From Chelydra serpentina (Eukaryota > Chordata > Testudines > Chelydridae), in the NCBI GenBank assembly GCA_037349315.1, contig JBAIAC010000033.1, positions 24,260,001 through 24,324,000 of the forward strand: a stretch of 64,000 nt of DNA, in the 5' to 3' direction. The notes under the pieces were generated by a model. The model made no database searches. It was not told the origin of the DNA and saw only the letters and a list, made by a program, of their open reading frames with translations. Shown here piece after piece: positions 10,738-21,464 of this stretch. A program made the translations under genes and the position numbers. Within the stretch, counting starts at the first letter, position 1, and the number at the start of each line of letters is the position of its first letter.

Positions 10738-11121
10738 ATTGTGATTGACAGTCATCCTCTCCCTCACATAGAAGAAGTATTTGCAGAACTCCGTGGAGCA
10801 AAGATGTTTTCTACTCTTGATTTGCAGACTGCATACTACCAGGTTATGTTGCATGAAGATAGCAGACCCCTCACAGCATTTATTACACATGAGGGACTAT
10901 TTCGTTTTGAACGTGTTCCATACGGTCTCGTATCTGCCCCAAGTGCCTTCCAAAAAATGATGTCATTGATTCTGAAGAATCAACATGGAGTTCAGTGCTA
11001 TCTGGATGATATTATCGTGTTTGGAAATACTTCTGAGGCGCATGACAATAACCTGCAGTCTGTACTAAACTGCATCAGCAAAGCAGGCCTCAAGCTCAAT
11101 AGCTCCAAATGCAAATTTTGA
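10738..11121 (+). pseudogene. pol: Reverse transcriptase palm of the LTR retrotransposon (middle pol fragment)
   Basis: After the MITE the reverse-transcriptase domain continues with 'MFSTLDLQTAYYQV', 'FERVPYGLVSAPSAFQKMM' and the catalytic YLDD box ('QCYLDDIIVFG'). These are the A, B and C motifs of gypsy reverse transcriptases, which copy element RNA into DNA in the particle. The frame runs into a TGA at 11119-11121 beside a TTTT run; homologous coding resumes in another frame by 11136, with a second TGA in that frame at 11127-11129. This region therefore has at least one indel and cannot be read through. Confidence 0.93.
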
Positions 11122-11129
11122 CAAACTGA

Positions 11130-13160
11130 CTCTCCTTTCTGGGACATACAATTTCACAGGCTGGACTAAAACCTGATCCAGATCATATCCTGGCAATTTC
11201 AAATGCTCCCCCTCCAACAGATTTGCAAACCTTACATTCCTTCTTGGGTTTTACCTCTTGGTGTGCAAAATTCATTCCCAATTATGCTTCTGTCATTGAA
11301 CCGTTACGAGAATTGCTATGGGGAAGTTCAACCTTAGTGTGGACAACGGATGCACAAGCTAGTTTCGAAACGGTGAAAGACTTGATTATACATAGTCCAG
11401 TACTTGCACTATTCAGTCCTGCATTGCCCACAATTGTAACTACTGATGCTTTTGATTATGGACTTGGGGCTGTCCTCTCACAACTTCATGAGGGCAACAC
11501 AGAGAGGACTGTTGCATTTGCTTCACGAACATTAAGTAATGCCGAGAGAAAATATTCTACAGTTGAAAAAGAAGCACTTGCTTGTGTCTGGGCTACTGAA
11601 AAATGGAGAACTTACCTGTGGGGCCGCACATTCAAGTTGCGCACAGACCACAGCCCTTTGATGACGTTGCTCACCACGAAAGGACTGGGAAAAGCAGGAT
11701 ATTGTATTGCTAGATGGTCTGCGAGACTACTCTCTTTCAATTATGAACTGGAATATAGGCCTGGAAACCAAAATGTGGTAGCCAATTGCCTTTCTCGCCT
11801 GCCTTTGCCTTCACCAGATAGTTCACCGGAGGATGAGGAGGTAGTAGTTGCACTTATTACAGGCACTCTTACTGCAGTTACAAGAGAACAATTGCAAGCT
11901 GCTTGTTCAGCATGTCCAATTCAACAAAAACTACGGGAATTTCTGACAAAGAGATGGCCCAGTAACCCTAAAAACCTTGACCCAGTTTTGCTGCCTTATT
12001 TTAGAGTTCGGGATGAACTTTCTTTGCTTGATGGCTGTGTGCTACGAGGTACACTCCGGCTCCTTGTGCCAGAAGAATTACAGTCAAAACTCATACACCT
12101 GGCACACGATACTCATCAAGGAACTGTCCGAACCAAACAACGACTACGGGATCTGTATTGGTGGCCAGGGATGGACTCTCAAACTGAAGCACTCATAAAA
12201 TCCTGTGTCACTTGCCAAATGCATGATAAGACAGCAGTGACATGTACCCCTCCATTACAGCCTGTTCCTCTTCCTGAATCTGCATGGGAAAAAGTGGCAA
12301 TTGACATTGTAGGACCCTTTGATACTGCTCCAATTGACTGCCAGTATGCCATCACTTTAATAGACTATTTCAGTAAATGGCCTGAGGTAGCGTTTACATC
12401 GCAAATCTCTTCTGCTACAGTAATTAAGTTCCTCTCTTCAGTTTTTAGCAGGAAAGGTAACCCCAAAGAACTGGTTTCAGATAATGGTAGTCAATTTACT
12501 TCCCTGGAGTTTGAAACTTTTCTAGCAGAGAGGAACATTTTAAACAGAAGGTCATCCCTATACTACCCTCAAGCCAATGGGGAAATCGAACGGTCTAACA
12601 GAAGTTTGAAAGAGAGTTTGCAAACGGCTAAACTAGAAGGGCGATTGTGGATTCCCTTCACTACTGATTTCTTGCAAGCATACCGGGCTACACGACATGC
12701 CACAACGCAAAGATCACCCGCAGAGTTACTGCATGGGAAACAGATGAATACTAAACTGAACGTTGCTGGATTGTTAAAGGCACGACCTGATGCCCCAAAC
12801 GAGGATGATGTGAGAAAAACAGTTGAACAGAACCAAGCAAAGTCAAAGGCTTTCACAGACAAGCGGCGGGGTGCTAAAGAACCAAAGTTTGAGTGTGGTT
12901 CCTTCGTTAGAATACGAAAACCTGGAATTTTACACAAAGGGGACCATAAATGTATAGCTCCTCTTAAAATCATAGAGAAGAAGGGACCTTACACCTATCG
13001 CCTTTCTGATGGACGGGTATGGAATGCTTCTTATCTTGCACCTGCCTATGCACCAAGAGGAGATTATGCCAACGCCCAGTCTGCATTGGATGACTTCACC
13101 ATAGCACCCACACAACAAGACATTGCACTGGAACCGGGGCTTGAGAGGCGGCCTGTCTGA
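11130..13160 (+). pseudogene. pol: RNase H and integrase part of pol
   Basis: This long frame is still open for 645 codons from the first downstream methionine-type start (11223). RNase H residues are D75, E117 ('STVEKEAL') and D142 ('RTDHSPL'). The integrase has a zinc-binding H295/H298 and C328/C331, then the DD35E catalytic triad D361 ('IDIVGPF'), D420 ('VSDNGSQF') and E456 ('NGEIER'). A GPY/F-type module ('KKGPYTYRL') lies near residue 590. No chromodomain is evident and no env follows. All catalytic residues are intact, in keeping with a young copy, but the protein is cut off from its own reverse transcriptase by the upstream breaks. The stop is TGA at 13158-13160. Confidence 0.94.
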
Positions 13161-13310
13161 CCCAGACGACCACCTGTCTGGACTAGAGACTATGTTACGT
13201 AGTATCTACAGTGTTTTCAGTGTAATATTTCTGCCAACAGCATAGTGTCTTGTTTCATATTTGTTCCTGTGGTTAGAACAACAATGTTATTTTAATTGGG
13301 AGAGTTTCCT

Positions 13311-13324
13311 AAGAGATGAGGGAA
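13311..13324 (+). promoter_or_regulatory. Polypurine tract
   Basis: The purine-rich aagagatgagggaa lies directly before the 3' LTR, the position of the plus-strand primer for reverse transcription. Confidence 0.75.
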
Positions 13325-13524
13325 TGTGATGTTTAGATGTTGCTTACAATTATTAGAACTGGGAGCACTGGCTGCTGGGAGTCTGTAAGGACAGGAAACA
13401 GGGAGGAGGGAGTTGAGAGGCTGAGAGAGCTACAGAGGGTGCAGCAGCAACTTAGTCAAGAGGTTTCCCTTTTGGAATAAAGACCTGTTGAAGTTTGTGA
13501 GTACCTTGCATGACTGATACAACA
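13325..13524 (+). repeat. 3' LTR
   Basis: A 200-bp copy of the 5' LTR, starting tgtgatgtttagatg and ending gatacaaca, with AATAAA at 13476-13481. It retains the aaacagg segment missing from the 5' copy and is followed by the target duplication aatta. Confidence 0.95.
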
Positions 13525-13687
13525 AATTACTTTGTCTCTCTGCTGGCTCGCCATCACATACAGAGATAAGAGGGACTGTACCGACATGCAAAGCCCTCCA
13601 GGGGACTGCCCTGTGTTACCACTAGAACAGTACAACTGCTGACCAATAGGGGAGACCTGTGAGTGTGAGAGACAAAACTTTCACAGA

Positions 13688-13730
13688 ACGCCGGCTCAGA
13701 CCTGGTCTACACTAGGAAATTAGGTTGATT
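13688..13730. mobile_element. MITE end fragment
   Basis: 'cagacctggtctacactagg' followed by 'aaattaggttga' matches the end of the ggtctacacta family of chelonian MITEs, of which a fuller relative is at 7431-7725. No second end is seen nearby, so it is a fragment. Confidence 0.4.
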
Positions 13731-13835
13731 TCTGCGGGACCTGCATTTGGTTATAAATACAAACCCCATTTCTTTGACTTGGCTTTCCCACAATATCCCT
13801 TCATATACATTTTTTAAATCTATTTTTCAAGCTAC

Positions 13836-14520
13836 TGCTGTAGATGGATGTCAAGTGGGGTCTGGCAGGGATTTGTCCTGTGTATGATGCTATTCAATAT
13901 TTTCATTAACTGTTTGGGTGATGGAATGGAGAGTATGCTTATAAAATTTGCAGATGACACCTACTGGCCATGGTTGCAAGCACTTTGAAGGACAGGATTA
14001 GAATTCAAAATTATATTTATTTCAGACCAATTTTCCAATTTATCAAGAAGATGAAATTCAATAAAGGCAAGTGCAAAGTACTACCCTCAGGAAGGCCTGG
14101 TCAAATGCAAAATGGGAAATAACTGAGTAGGCAGCAGCACTATAGATGAGGATATGGGCATTATAGCTGATCACAGATTGCATGTGAGTCAACTGTGTGA
14201 TGCTGTTGTGAAAAAGGCAAATGTCATTCTGGGGTGTATTAACAGGAGTGTCGTATATAAGATGTGAGAGGCAATAGTTCTGCTCTACTCGGCACTGGTG
14301 AGGCCCCAACTGGAATACTGTGTCCAGTTTTGGACACCACACTGTAAAAAAGATGTGGACAAATTGGAGCGTCCAGAGAAGAGCTGCTACAATGATAAAA
14401 GGTTTAGAAAATCTGACGTATGAGGAAAGGTTGAAAGAATTGTGCATGTTTAGTCTCGGGAAGAGAAGACTGAGTGGGGAGGACACAACGCTCTTCAGAT
14501 ATTTGGTAAGTAACTAAACA
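13836..14520 (+). mobile_element. CR1 LINE fragment, degenerate
   Basis: On the plus strand, broken frames encode the CR1 reverse transcriptase: 'IKFADDT' (about 13941, the FADD form of the catalytic box), '[12 protein letters not shown]' (about 14299) and '[22 protein letters not shown]' just after. Stops and indels are frequent, so it is old. It ends close to where the hAT element at 14541 begins, and I do not recognise CR1 on the far side of that element. Confidence 0.85.
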
Positions 14521-14540
14521 GGTGTGGAAAGGTAATTTTT

Positions 14541-16672
14541 TTGGTCTGTCGATTAATCGCAGTTAACTCACGCGATTTAACTTGCAAAAATTAATCGGGA
14601 TTTAAGAAATTAATTGCCATTCATCGCAGTTTTAATTGCACTGTTAAACAATATAATACCAATTGAAATTTATTAAATATTTTGGATGTTTTTCTACATT
14701 TTCATATATATTGTATTCTGTGTTGCAGTTCAAATCAAAGTGTATATTGTTTTTATTACAAATATTTGCACTGTAAAAATGATAAACAAAAGAAATAGTA
14801 TTTTTAAGTTCACCTCATACAAGTACTGTAGTGCAATCTCTTTGTTGTGAAAGTGCAACTTACAAATGTAGATTTTGTTGTTGTTAAATAACTCCACCCA
14901 AAAACAAAACAATATAAAACTTCAGAGCCTACAAGTCCACTCAGTCCTACTTCTTGTTCAGCCAGTCGCTAAGACAAAGAAGTTTGTTTACATTTACAGG
15001 AGATAATGCTGCCCTCTTATTTACAATGTCACCAGAAAATGAGAACAGGCATTTGCATGGCACTTTTATAGCAGGCATTGCAAGGTATTTATGTGCCAGA
15101 TATGCTAAACATTCGTATGGCCCTTCATGCTTCGGCTACCATTCCAGAGGACATGCTTCCATGCTGATGACACTCGTTTAAAAAAAATGTGTTAATTAAA
15201 TTTGTGACTGAACTCCTTGGGGGAGAATTGTATATCCCCTGCTCTGTTTTACCCGCATTCTGCCATATATTTCATGTTATAAAAGTCTCGGATGATGACC
15301 CAGCACATGTTGTTCATTTTAAGAACACTTTCACTGCAGACTTGACAAAACACAGAAGGTACCAACGTGAGATTTCTAAAGATAGCTACAGCTCTCGACC
15401 CAAGGTTTAAGAATCTGAAGTGCCTTCAAAATCTAAGAGGGACGAGGTGTGGAGCATACTTTCAAAAGTCTTAAAAGAGCAATTCTCCAATGCGGAAACT
15501 ACGGAACCCGAACCATCCAACATAAGAAAGGCCGTTCTGGGTCAGACCAAAGGTCCATCCAGCCCAGTATCCTGTCCACCGACAGTGGCCAATGCCAGGT
15601 GCCCCGGAGTAAGTGGACCTAACAGGTAATGATCAAGTGATCTCTCTCCTGCCATCCATCACTCCCCTCTGACAAACAGAGGCTAAGGACACCATTCCTT
15701 ACCAATCTTGGTTAATAGCCATTAATGGACTTCACCTCCATGAATTTATCCAGTTCTCTTTTAAACCCTGTTATAGTCATAGCCTTCACAGCCTCCTCAA
15801 GCAAGGAGTTCCACAGGTTGACTGTGCGCTGTGTGAAGAAGAACTTCCTTTTATTAGTTTTAAACCTGCTGCCCACTAATTTCATTGGGTGGCCTCTAGT
15901 TCTTCTATTATGAGAACAAGTAAATAACTTTTCCTTATTCACTTCCTCTACACCACTCATAATTTTATATATCTCTATCATATCCCCCCCTTAGTCTCCT
16001 CTTTTCCAAGCTAAAAAGTCCTAGCCTCTTTAATCTCCTCATATGGGACCCGTTCCAGACCCCTAATCATTTTAGTTGCCCTTCTCTTAACCTTTTCTAA
16101 TGCCAGTATATCCTTTTTGAGATGAGGAGACCACAGTTGTACACAGTATTCAAGATGTGGGCGCACTATGGATTTGTATAAGGGCAATAAGATATTCTCC
16201 GTCTTATTCTCTATCCCTTTTTTAATGATTCCTAACATCCTGTTTGCTTTTTTGACTGCCGCTGCACACTGCATGGACGTCTTCAGAGAACTATCCACGA
16301 TGACCCCAAGATCTTTTTCCTGATTCGTTGTAGCTAAATTAGCCCCCATCATATTGTATGTATAGTTTGGGGTTATTTTTTCCAATGTGCATTACTTTAC
16401 ATTTATCCACATTTAAAGTTCATCAAGAAATTTTCAAAAAGAAAATCATCCTTCTGCTGATGGTATCTGATTCAGATAATGAAACTGAACATTGCTTCAG
16501 ACTGCTTTAGATTATTACTGAGCAGAACCCGTCATCAGCATGGATACATGTCCCCTGGAATGGTGATTGAAGCATGAAGGGACATATGAATCTTTAGTGC
16601 ATCTGGAATGTAAATATCTTGCAATGCCGGCTACAACAGTGCCATGAGCATTTAATCGCTTGACAGCCCTAG
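14541..16672 (+). mobile_element. hAT transposon remnant, split by a CR1
   Basis: The left end carries 'ctgtcgattaatcgcagtta' and the right end, inverted, reads ctagggctgtcaagcgatta, a degenerate hAT terminal repeat. The flanks taattttt (14533-14540) and taattttc (16673-16680) are an 8-bp target duplication with one mismatch. On the plus strand short frames encode hAT transposase pieces: 'LDPRFKNLKCL' (about 15395) and 'CPLEW' followed after a stop by 'LKHEGTYESL' (about 16550). A CR1 occupies about 15522-16428. The transposase is incomplete and full of stops. Confidence 0.85.
15522..16428 (-). mobile_element. CR1 LINE, 5'-truncated, inserted in the hAT element
   Basis: On the minus strand the segment encodes the C-terminal part of the CR1 reverse transcriptase: 'KDLGVIVDSSLKTSMQC', 'YKSIVRPHLEYCVQLWSP', 'RRATKMIRGLE', then '[13 protein letters not shown]'. 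The 3' untranslated region follows and the element ends at 15522 with the TTCTTATG terminal repeat. hAT-like sequence is found on both sides, so CR1 came second. A single frame break near 16010 splits the reading frame. Confidence 0.92.
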
Positions 16673-16759
16673 TAATTTTCCTTAAAGTTATCCTCAGGTT
16701 CTGGATTTCACCTAAGATTTTGTACTAACGTTCAAATGCTAGTTAATTCTGGGGAAGTT

Positions 16760-16850
16760 TTTCACAGGCCCAAATGGCAGTTGGGCACCTAACTGCCAGT
16801 GACTGTGGACTAGAAGCTGGATGTCTAATGCCCATTTGTGGCACTTAGAC
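16760..16850. repeat. Degenerate short palindromic repeat
   Basis: 'gcagttgggcacctaactgc' is part of a short family built on an inverted 'taggcacctaactcc / ggagttaggcgcct' unit. Related remnants occur near 41680-41735 and 43598-43670. Confidence 0.4.
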
Positions 16851-18160
16851 TCATAGACTTTAAGGTCAGAAGGGACCATTATGATCATCTAGTCTGACCT
16901 CCTGCACAATGCAGGCCACAGAATCTCACCCACCCACTCCTGGAATAATCCTGTTACCTATGTCTCAGCTATTGAAGTCCTCAAATCATGGTTTAAAGAC
17001 TTCAAGATGCAGAGAATCCTCTGGTAAGTGACCCGTGCCCCATGCTGCAGAGGAAGGTAAAAAACCTCCAGGGCCTCTGCCAATCTACCCTGGAGGAAAA
17101 TTCCTTCCCGATCCCAAATATGGCGATCAGCTGAACCCTGAGCATGTGGGCAAGACTCACCAGCCAGACACCCAGGAAAAAGTTCTCTGCAGTAACTTCT
17201 AACATCCCATCATTGACCATTGGTCCTATTTACCACTGATGGCAATTAATTGACCTTTGACTAAGATCATGTTATCCCATCAAACCATCCCCTCCATAAA
17301 CGTATCTAGCTTAATCTTGAAGCCAGATAGGTCTTTTGCCCCCACTGCTTCCCTTGGAAGGCTGTTCCAGAACTTCACTCCTCTGATGGTTAGAAACCTT
17401 CGTCTAATTTCAAGTCTAAACTTCCTGATGGCCAGTTTATATCCATTTGTTCTTGTGTCCACATTGGTACTGAGCTGAAATAATTCCTCTCCCTCCCTGG
17501 TATTTATCCCTCTGATATATTTAAAGAGAGCAATCATATCTCCCCTCAGCCTTCTTTTGGTTAAGGTAAACAAACCAAGCTCCTTGAGTCTCCTTTCATA
17601 CGACAGGTTTTCCATTCCTCGGATCATCCTAGTGGCCCTTCTTTGTACCTGTTCCAGTTTGAATTCATCCTTCTTAAACATGGGAGACCAGAACTGCACA
17701 CAGTATTCCAGATGAGGTCTCACCAATGCCTTGTATAACGGTACTAACACCTTTTTATCTCTACTAGAAATACCTCGCCTAATGCATCCCAAGACCGCAT
17801 TAGCTTTTTTCACGTTCCACATCACATTGGCGACTCATAGTCATCCTGTGATCAACCAGGACTCCGAGGTCCTTCTCCTCTTCCGTTACTTCCAACTGAT
17901 GCGTCCCCAGCTTATAACTAAAATTCTTGTTATTAATCCCTAAATGCATAACCTTACACTTCTCACTATTAAATTTCATCCTATTACTATTACTCCAGTT
18001 TACAAGGTCATCCAGATTTTCCTGTAGGATATCCTGATCCTTTTCCGAATTGGCAATACCTCTCAACTTTGTGTCATCTGCAAACTTTATTAGCACACTC
18101 CCACTTTTGGTGCCAAGGTCAGTAATAAAAAGATTAAATAAAATTGGTCCCATGCATAGA
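16849..18160 (-). mobile_element. CR1 LINE, 5'-truncated (second subfamily)
   Basis: On the minus strand the coding part shows 'GPILFNLFITDLGTKSGS', the catalytic 'LIKFADDTKL', 'EKDLGVLVDHRMTMSRQC', '[18 protein letters not shown]' and 'FWNSLPREAVGA'. About 430 bp of 3' untranslated sequence follow (16849-17280), ending in 'tctatgagtcta' style sequence. Only one frame shift (near 17810) separates two long frames, so it is younger than the copy at 13836. It is truncated inside the reverse transcriptase. Confidence 0.94.
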
Positions 18161-18414
18161 GTCAAACAGACTTTTTTGGAGGGTTGTACTTTCTAGATTA
18201 AGGTTACAATCAATATACGGATAGAGTTGCTTTGAAAAAAGGGAACGTGTCTTCAAAAAAAATCCTGCATTTTTTTAATTAAAAATTGAGCAACTCCTTA
18301 ACTGATTATTAAGGGTGAAAATCATGAACATTTATTGTAATGTCTCTGGATTCCCACCCGCATTTCAACTTTTTGCCAAAATTTGATGTATATGTGTTTG
18401 CAGGATTGGGGCCT

Positions 18415-18640
18415 TAGATTGCAAGATCTTTGGGGCAAGGATTGTTTCTTTAATATATTAAGATCATCTACTCTAACCTCCTGTATAAGACAGGCCAGAG
18501 AATTTCACCTAATTACCCCTGCACAGAGCCCAGTTACGAAGTGTTTTTACAGCACCTAGCGCATTGGAGCTCCAGTCTTGGTTGAGACCTCTAGACATTA
18601 CCATAATACCTCATTATTATTATTTATTAATAGTTATTTG
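18415..18640 (+). repeat. Ancient amniote repeat with a CR1 3' piece inserted
   Basis: 'gcaagatctttggggcaagg' and, after a gap, 'acagcacctagcgcattgga' are two halves of an old LINE/SINE tail also seen near 30782, 45120 and 59714. Between them (about 18460-18530) lies 'agatcatctactctaacctc', a minus-strand CR1 3' end. It is a small nested insertion. Confidence 0.55.
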
Positions 18641-19590
18641 TATCTACACATGCAAAAGTGTAGTAAATGTGTAAATGTTGCTAACTTTTTTAAGCGTTGT
18701 CGGTTTAAAGGCTCATACTATTTTCCAATTCCCTCAATGAGATTTGCTTTGCTTTTTCCCATTGAATATATTAAGCAACATATGAGCCACTAGATTTTTT
18801 TCCCTAAAGGAAGAGTTACTAGCCAAACAAATATTGCTGTGTCATAAAATGAATGATTAAACAGCTAGAGCAGTGGTGCAGTCACCATTAATCTTCCCTA
18901 AATATTTCATTTCTTCTCTTTGAATTATGAACCTCTTTTTATACAAATAGCATCAGAGTTTATAAATCATTCCTGCATGGCATCATTTTGATAAGAACAT
19001 GAAAAACACTGGGGAAAACTTAGGCCTTAACTAATGAACAATTTTGTCATCTACTGAAGAATCTATGCAATGTCAGATGAGTCATTTAAATAAGTTTGAT
19101 AGTACATTTATTTTGACTAAGAGTGTTATCATTTGAGTCCTGTGCTACTTTTGCAGTTGTTGGCTTAATGTAATAAAACCTTTGCTTGGGATAGAACTGT
19201 TAGTCACAGTCAGTGAATATGTGCGAGATTAGCTGTTCTGCAGAATTTTAGTGCCACACGTACAGCGTGTATTTTGTAATTCATTGAGATAGTTGTCAAT
19301 AAACATATGCTTCAGAAGACTGAGGAGTATGAGAAACCCTGAGGCGGACAAGATGCATGACTGCTGGGCTGCAATCAGTATAAATTATAGTGTTAGTAAA
19401 GGATAAAACCACCTCTGTCCTTGTGCACTGGAATCTATTATGACCATCTACAAACCCAGATGCAAAACTATCTTGTGGAAATCAGAGATTTTTATTTACA
19501 GTTCATTTTGGGGAAGTCTCGGTGAGACCTGTTTGTGCAATAACAGTAGAAAGATTTACAGAAAACACCTTCTTGATAGGAACGCTGATG
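18641..19590. other. Intergenic, no gene recognised
   Basis: AT-rich, no exon, RNA gene or complete repeat identified. Confidence 0.5.
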
Positions 19591-19595
19591 TCTGG

Positions 19596-19705
19596 CAGTG
19601 GTGCTGGAACTTGAGGTGCTGCCGCACCCCCGGGCTTAAAATAGTAATAACAAACACCAAATACAGGGTTTCCATCATCAGCAAAATTGTTCCAGTACCC
19701 CGGAT
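19596..19705. mobile_element. Short MITE, hAT-like ends
   Basis: The left end 'cagtggtgctggaac' is mirrored on the right by 'gttccagtacccc'. The roughly 105-bp body has no coding potential. Target duplication not resolved. Confidence 0.5.
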
Positions 19706-19847
19706 GTTTGGTTGCTGTTTCTAGAACATGTAATATAATAAAAATGTGGATCCAGCACTGTCGCGAAAGGGACTCTCATTTACTAAATATCAAGTGGAAA
19801 AGATGACTTCAGTCTGCACTTGGAGTAAACTTCCTGATCTCAAATTA

Positions 19848-19943
19848 GGGTGACCAGACAGCAAGTGTGAAAAATCGGGACAAGGGGTGAGGGGTAATAG
19901 GAGCCTATATAAGAAAAAGACCCAAAAATCGGGACTGTCCCTA
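19848..19943 (-). mobile_element. TA-MITE copy 1, truncated
   Basis: 'gggtgaccagacagcaagtg' to 'gggactgtccctat' is the inverted form of the MITE seen intact at 21334-21460 and 52375-52494. It lacks one terminal repeat. Confidence 0.85.
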
Positions 19944-20468
19944 TCTCAAATACCAGCAAGTTTCACAATACAATGCATCGTGTATATTTTTTCCTGATAT
20001 CAGTGCCTGGCTGCAATAAGTTGATTGGCTTGAAAATGGAGTGCTCTAGGGCAATATTTTCAAATGGGTGCTTACAGAAAATTAGCATTTTTTTTCTTCT
20101 TCCCCAAAGCATTTTTTTTCTTCTTCTGCAACTCCCCTTTACAATGTTTTGTGCAGTGCATGAATGTTCAAAGTAAGGCAAAAAGGATGCACTCCTCAAA
20201 TGTACATGCACTCGTGGAACATGTATGGACTTCCATATGCAGGTGAGGAGGACGTGGGCGTCTTCCAGGTGACGTGCAAGGCAAATCCTTACTCTCCAAC
20301 CCTAAGGCCAGAGGTGCAGCCTGGCAGTTGCCACTAGTACTCCTGCCCCTGTAATGACTCTGCATGAGGAGTTAGGGCCACTCAATGGCCTGTCCTGTGA
20401 TCCAGCTCCAGCGCTTCCTTCAACTCTGCCCATCCCACCAACCTATGCAGGGCTGCTACAGACTAGAG

Positions 20469-20756
20469 CAGTGGTTCTCAACCAGGGGTACGTGTACCCC
20501 GAGGGTACTCAGAGGTCTTCCAGGGGGTACATCAACTCACCTCGATATTGTATATTTATATTCCAATTAATTTATTTTATAATGTATATGGCAAAAATGA
20601 AAACGTAAGCAATTATTCAGTAATAGTGTGCTGTGACACTTTTGTATCTTTATGTCTGATTTTGTAAGTTTTTAAGTGAGGAGAAACTTGGGGGTACGCA
20701 AGACAAATTTGACTCTTGAAAGGGGTACAGTAGTCTGGGAAGGTTGAGAGCCACTG
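20469..20756. mobile_element. hAT MITE (288 bp) with perfect target duplication
   Basis: Ends are cagtggttctcaacc and, inverted, cagtggctctcaacc (14/15). The 8-bp direct repeat gactagag occurs immediately outside both ends (20461-20468, 20757-20764). The interior is AT-rich and has 'gggtac' motifs near both ends. Non-coding. Confidence 0.95.
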
Positions 20757-21333
20757 GACTAGAGGTTCCCTCTCCTGTGAAAAAGAGCCCAAAGCTGCAT
20801 GATCACTCCTTGGGTGCCATCTTGCGCATCCGCTTCAACCTAGTCATGAGGCACCTCCCAGTGGCCCAAAGCACAAGGCTGAAGTTCAGCCTTGTTTCCA
20901 CAGAATCGACATCTGCATGTACAGACTGTTTTGTGGGCCGTGACCTTTTTTGCACATGCAAGCAGGTGACTATGGATGTTTTGGGAAACAGTGGGTGTTT
21001 TTGCCTATTTTATAACAGCATGAGTTCTGCCCTGCTGTACGACGAAGCCCTTAAAGAGCCCCTTGCCCTTGTGTGATGTAAGGAGAAAATTCTGTTCTGT
21101 GGTCACTGCTTCCATTAGCCAGGTGACAGTATAAAAAGAACCCATACCCATTCTCTTCCATTGGTTTCCCAGCCCTGGGAACCCTACCACAGCTGAGTGT
21201 CTGCATCCAGTAGCCTCAGCCACGCTGTCTCTCCTTCTTAGGGCTTCTTTTCCCCCCCGCTCCCGGTGGCTGGGCTCTGGCTTCGGCTCCCCCTCCTGGG
21301 GTCATTAGTAATTTTAGTTGTCAGAATGGGGTA

Positions 21334-21460
21334 GGGTGACCAGATGTCCCGATTTTATAGGGACAGTCCCGATTTTGGGTTTTTTTTTTTTCTTATATAG
21401 GCACCTATTACCCACCCCGCCCCCTGTCCTGATTTTTTACACTTGCTTATCTGGTGTCCC
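21334..21460 (+). mobile_element. TA-MITE copy 2, full length (127 bp)
   Basis: It starts gggtgaccagatgtcccgat and ends 'cttatctggtgtccc', terminal inverted repeats with a few changes. TA flanks both ends (21332-21333, 21461-21462), pointing to Tc1/mariner-type mobilisation. Contains a T11-12 run. Confidence 0.9.
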
Positions 21461-21464
21461 TAGA

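Larger units (their letters stand above)
8293..13524 (+). mobile_element. Complete Ty3/gypsy-type LTR retrotransposon
   Basis: Two nearly identical LTRs (193 and 200 bp) flank an internal region coding for Gag, protease, reverse transcriptase, RNase H and integrase in that order, the Ty3/gypsy (Metaviridae) arrangement. No envelope gene is present. The 5-bp direct repeat aatta occurs just outside both ends (8288-8292, 13525-13529). A DNA transposon at 10018-10736 interrupts pol, and frame breaks occur near 8917 and 11119-11136, so this copy cannot make its full polyprotein. LTR divergence (two substitutions plus one 7-bp indel) shows a recent insertion. Confidence 0.97.

Noticed and set aside
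12569..12973. Minus-strand frame of 134 codons
   Set aside because: It is the antisense shadow of the integrase coding region.
14058..14486. Minus-strand frame of 142 codons, serine/leucine-rich
   Set aside because: Antisense of the plus-strand CR1 reverse-transcriptase fragment.
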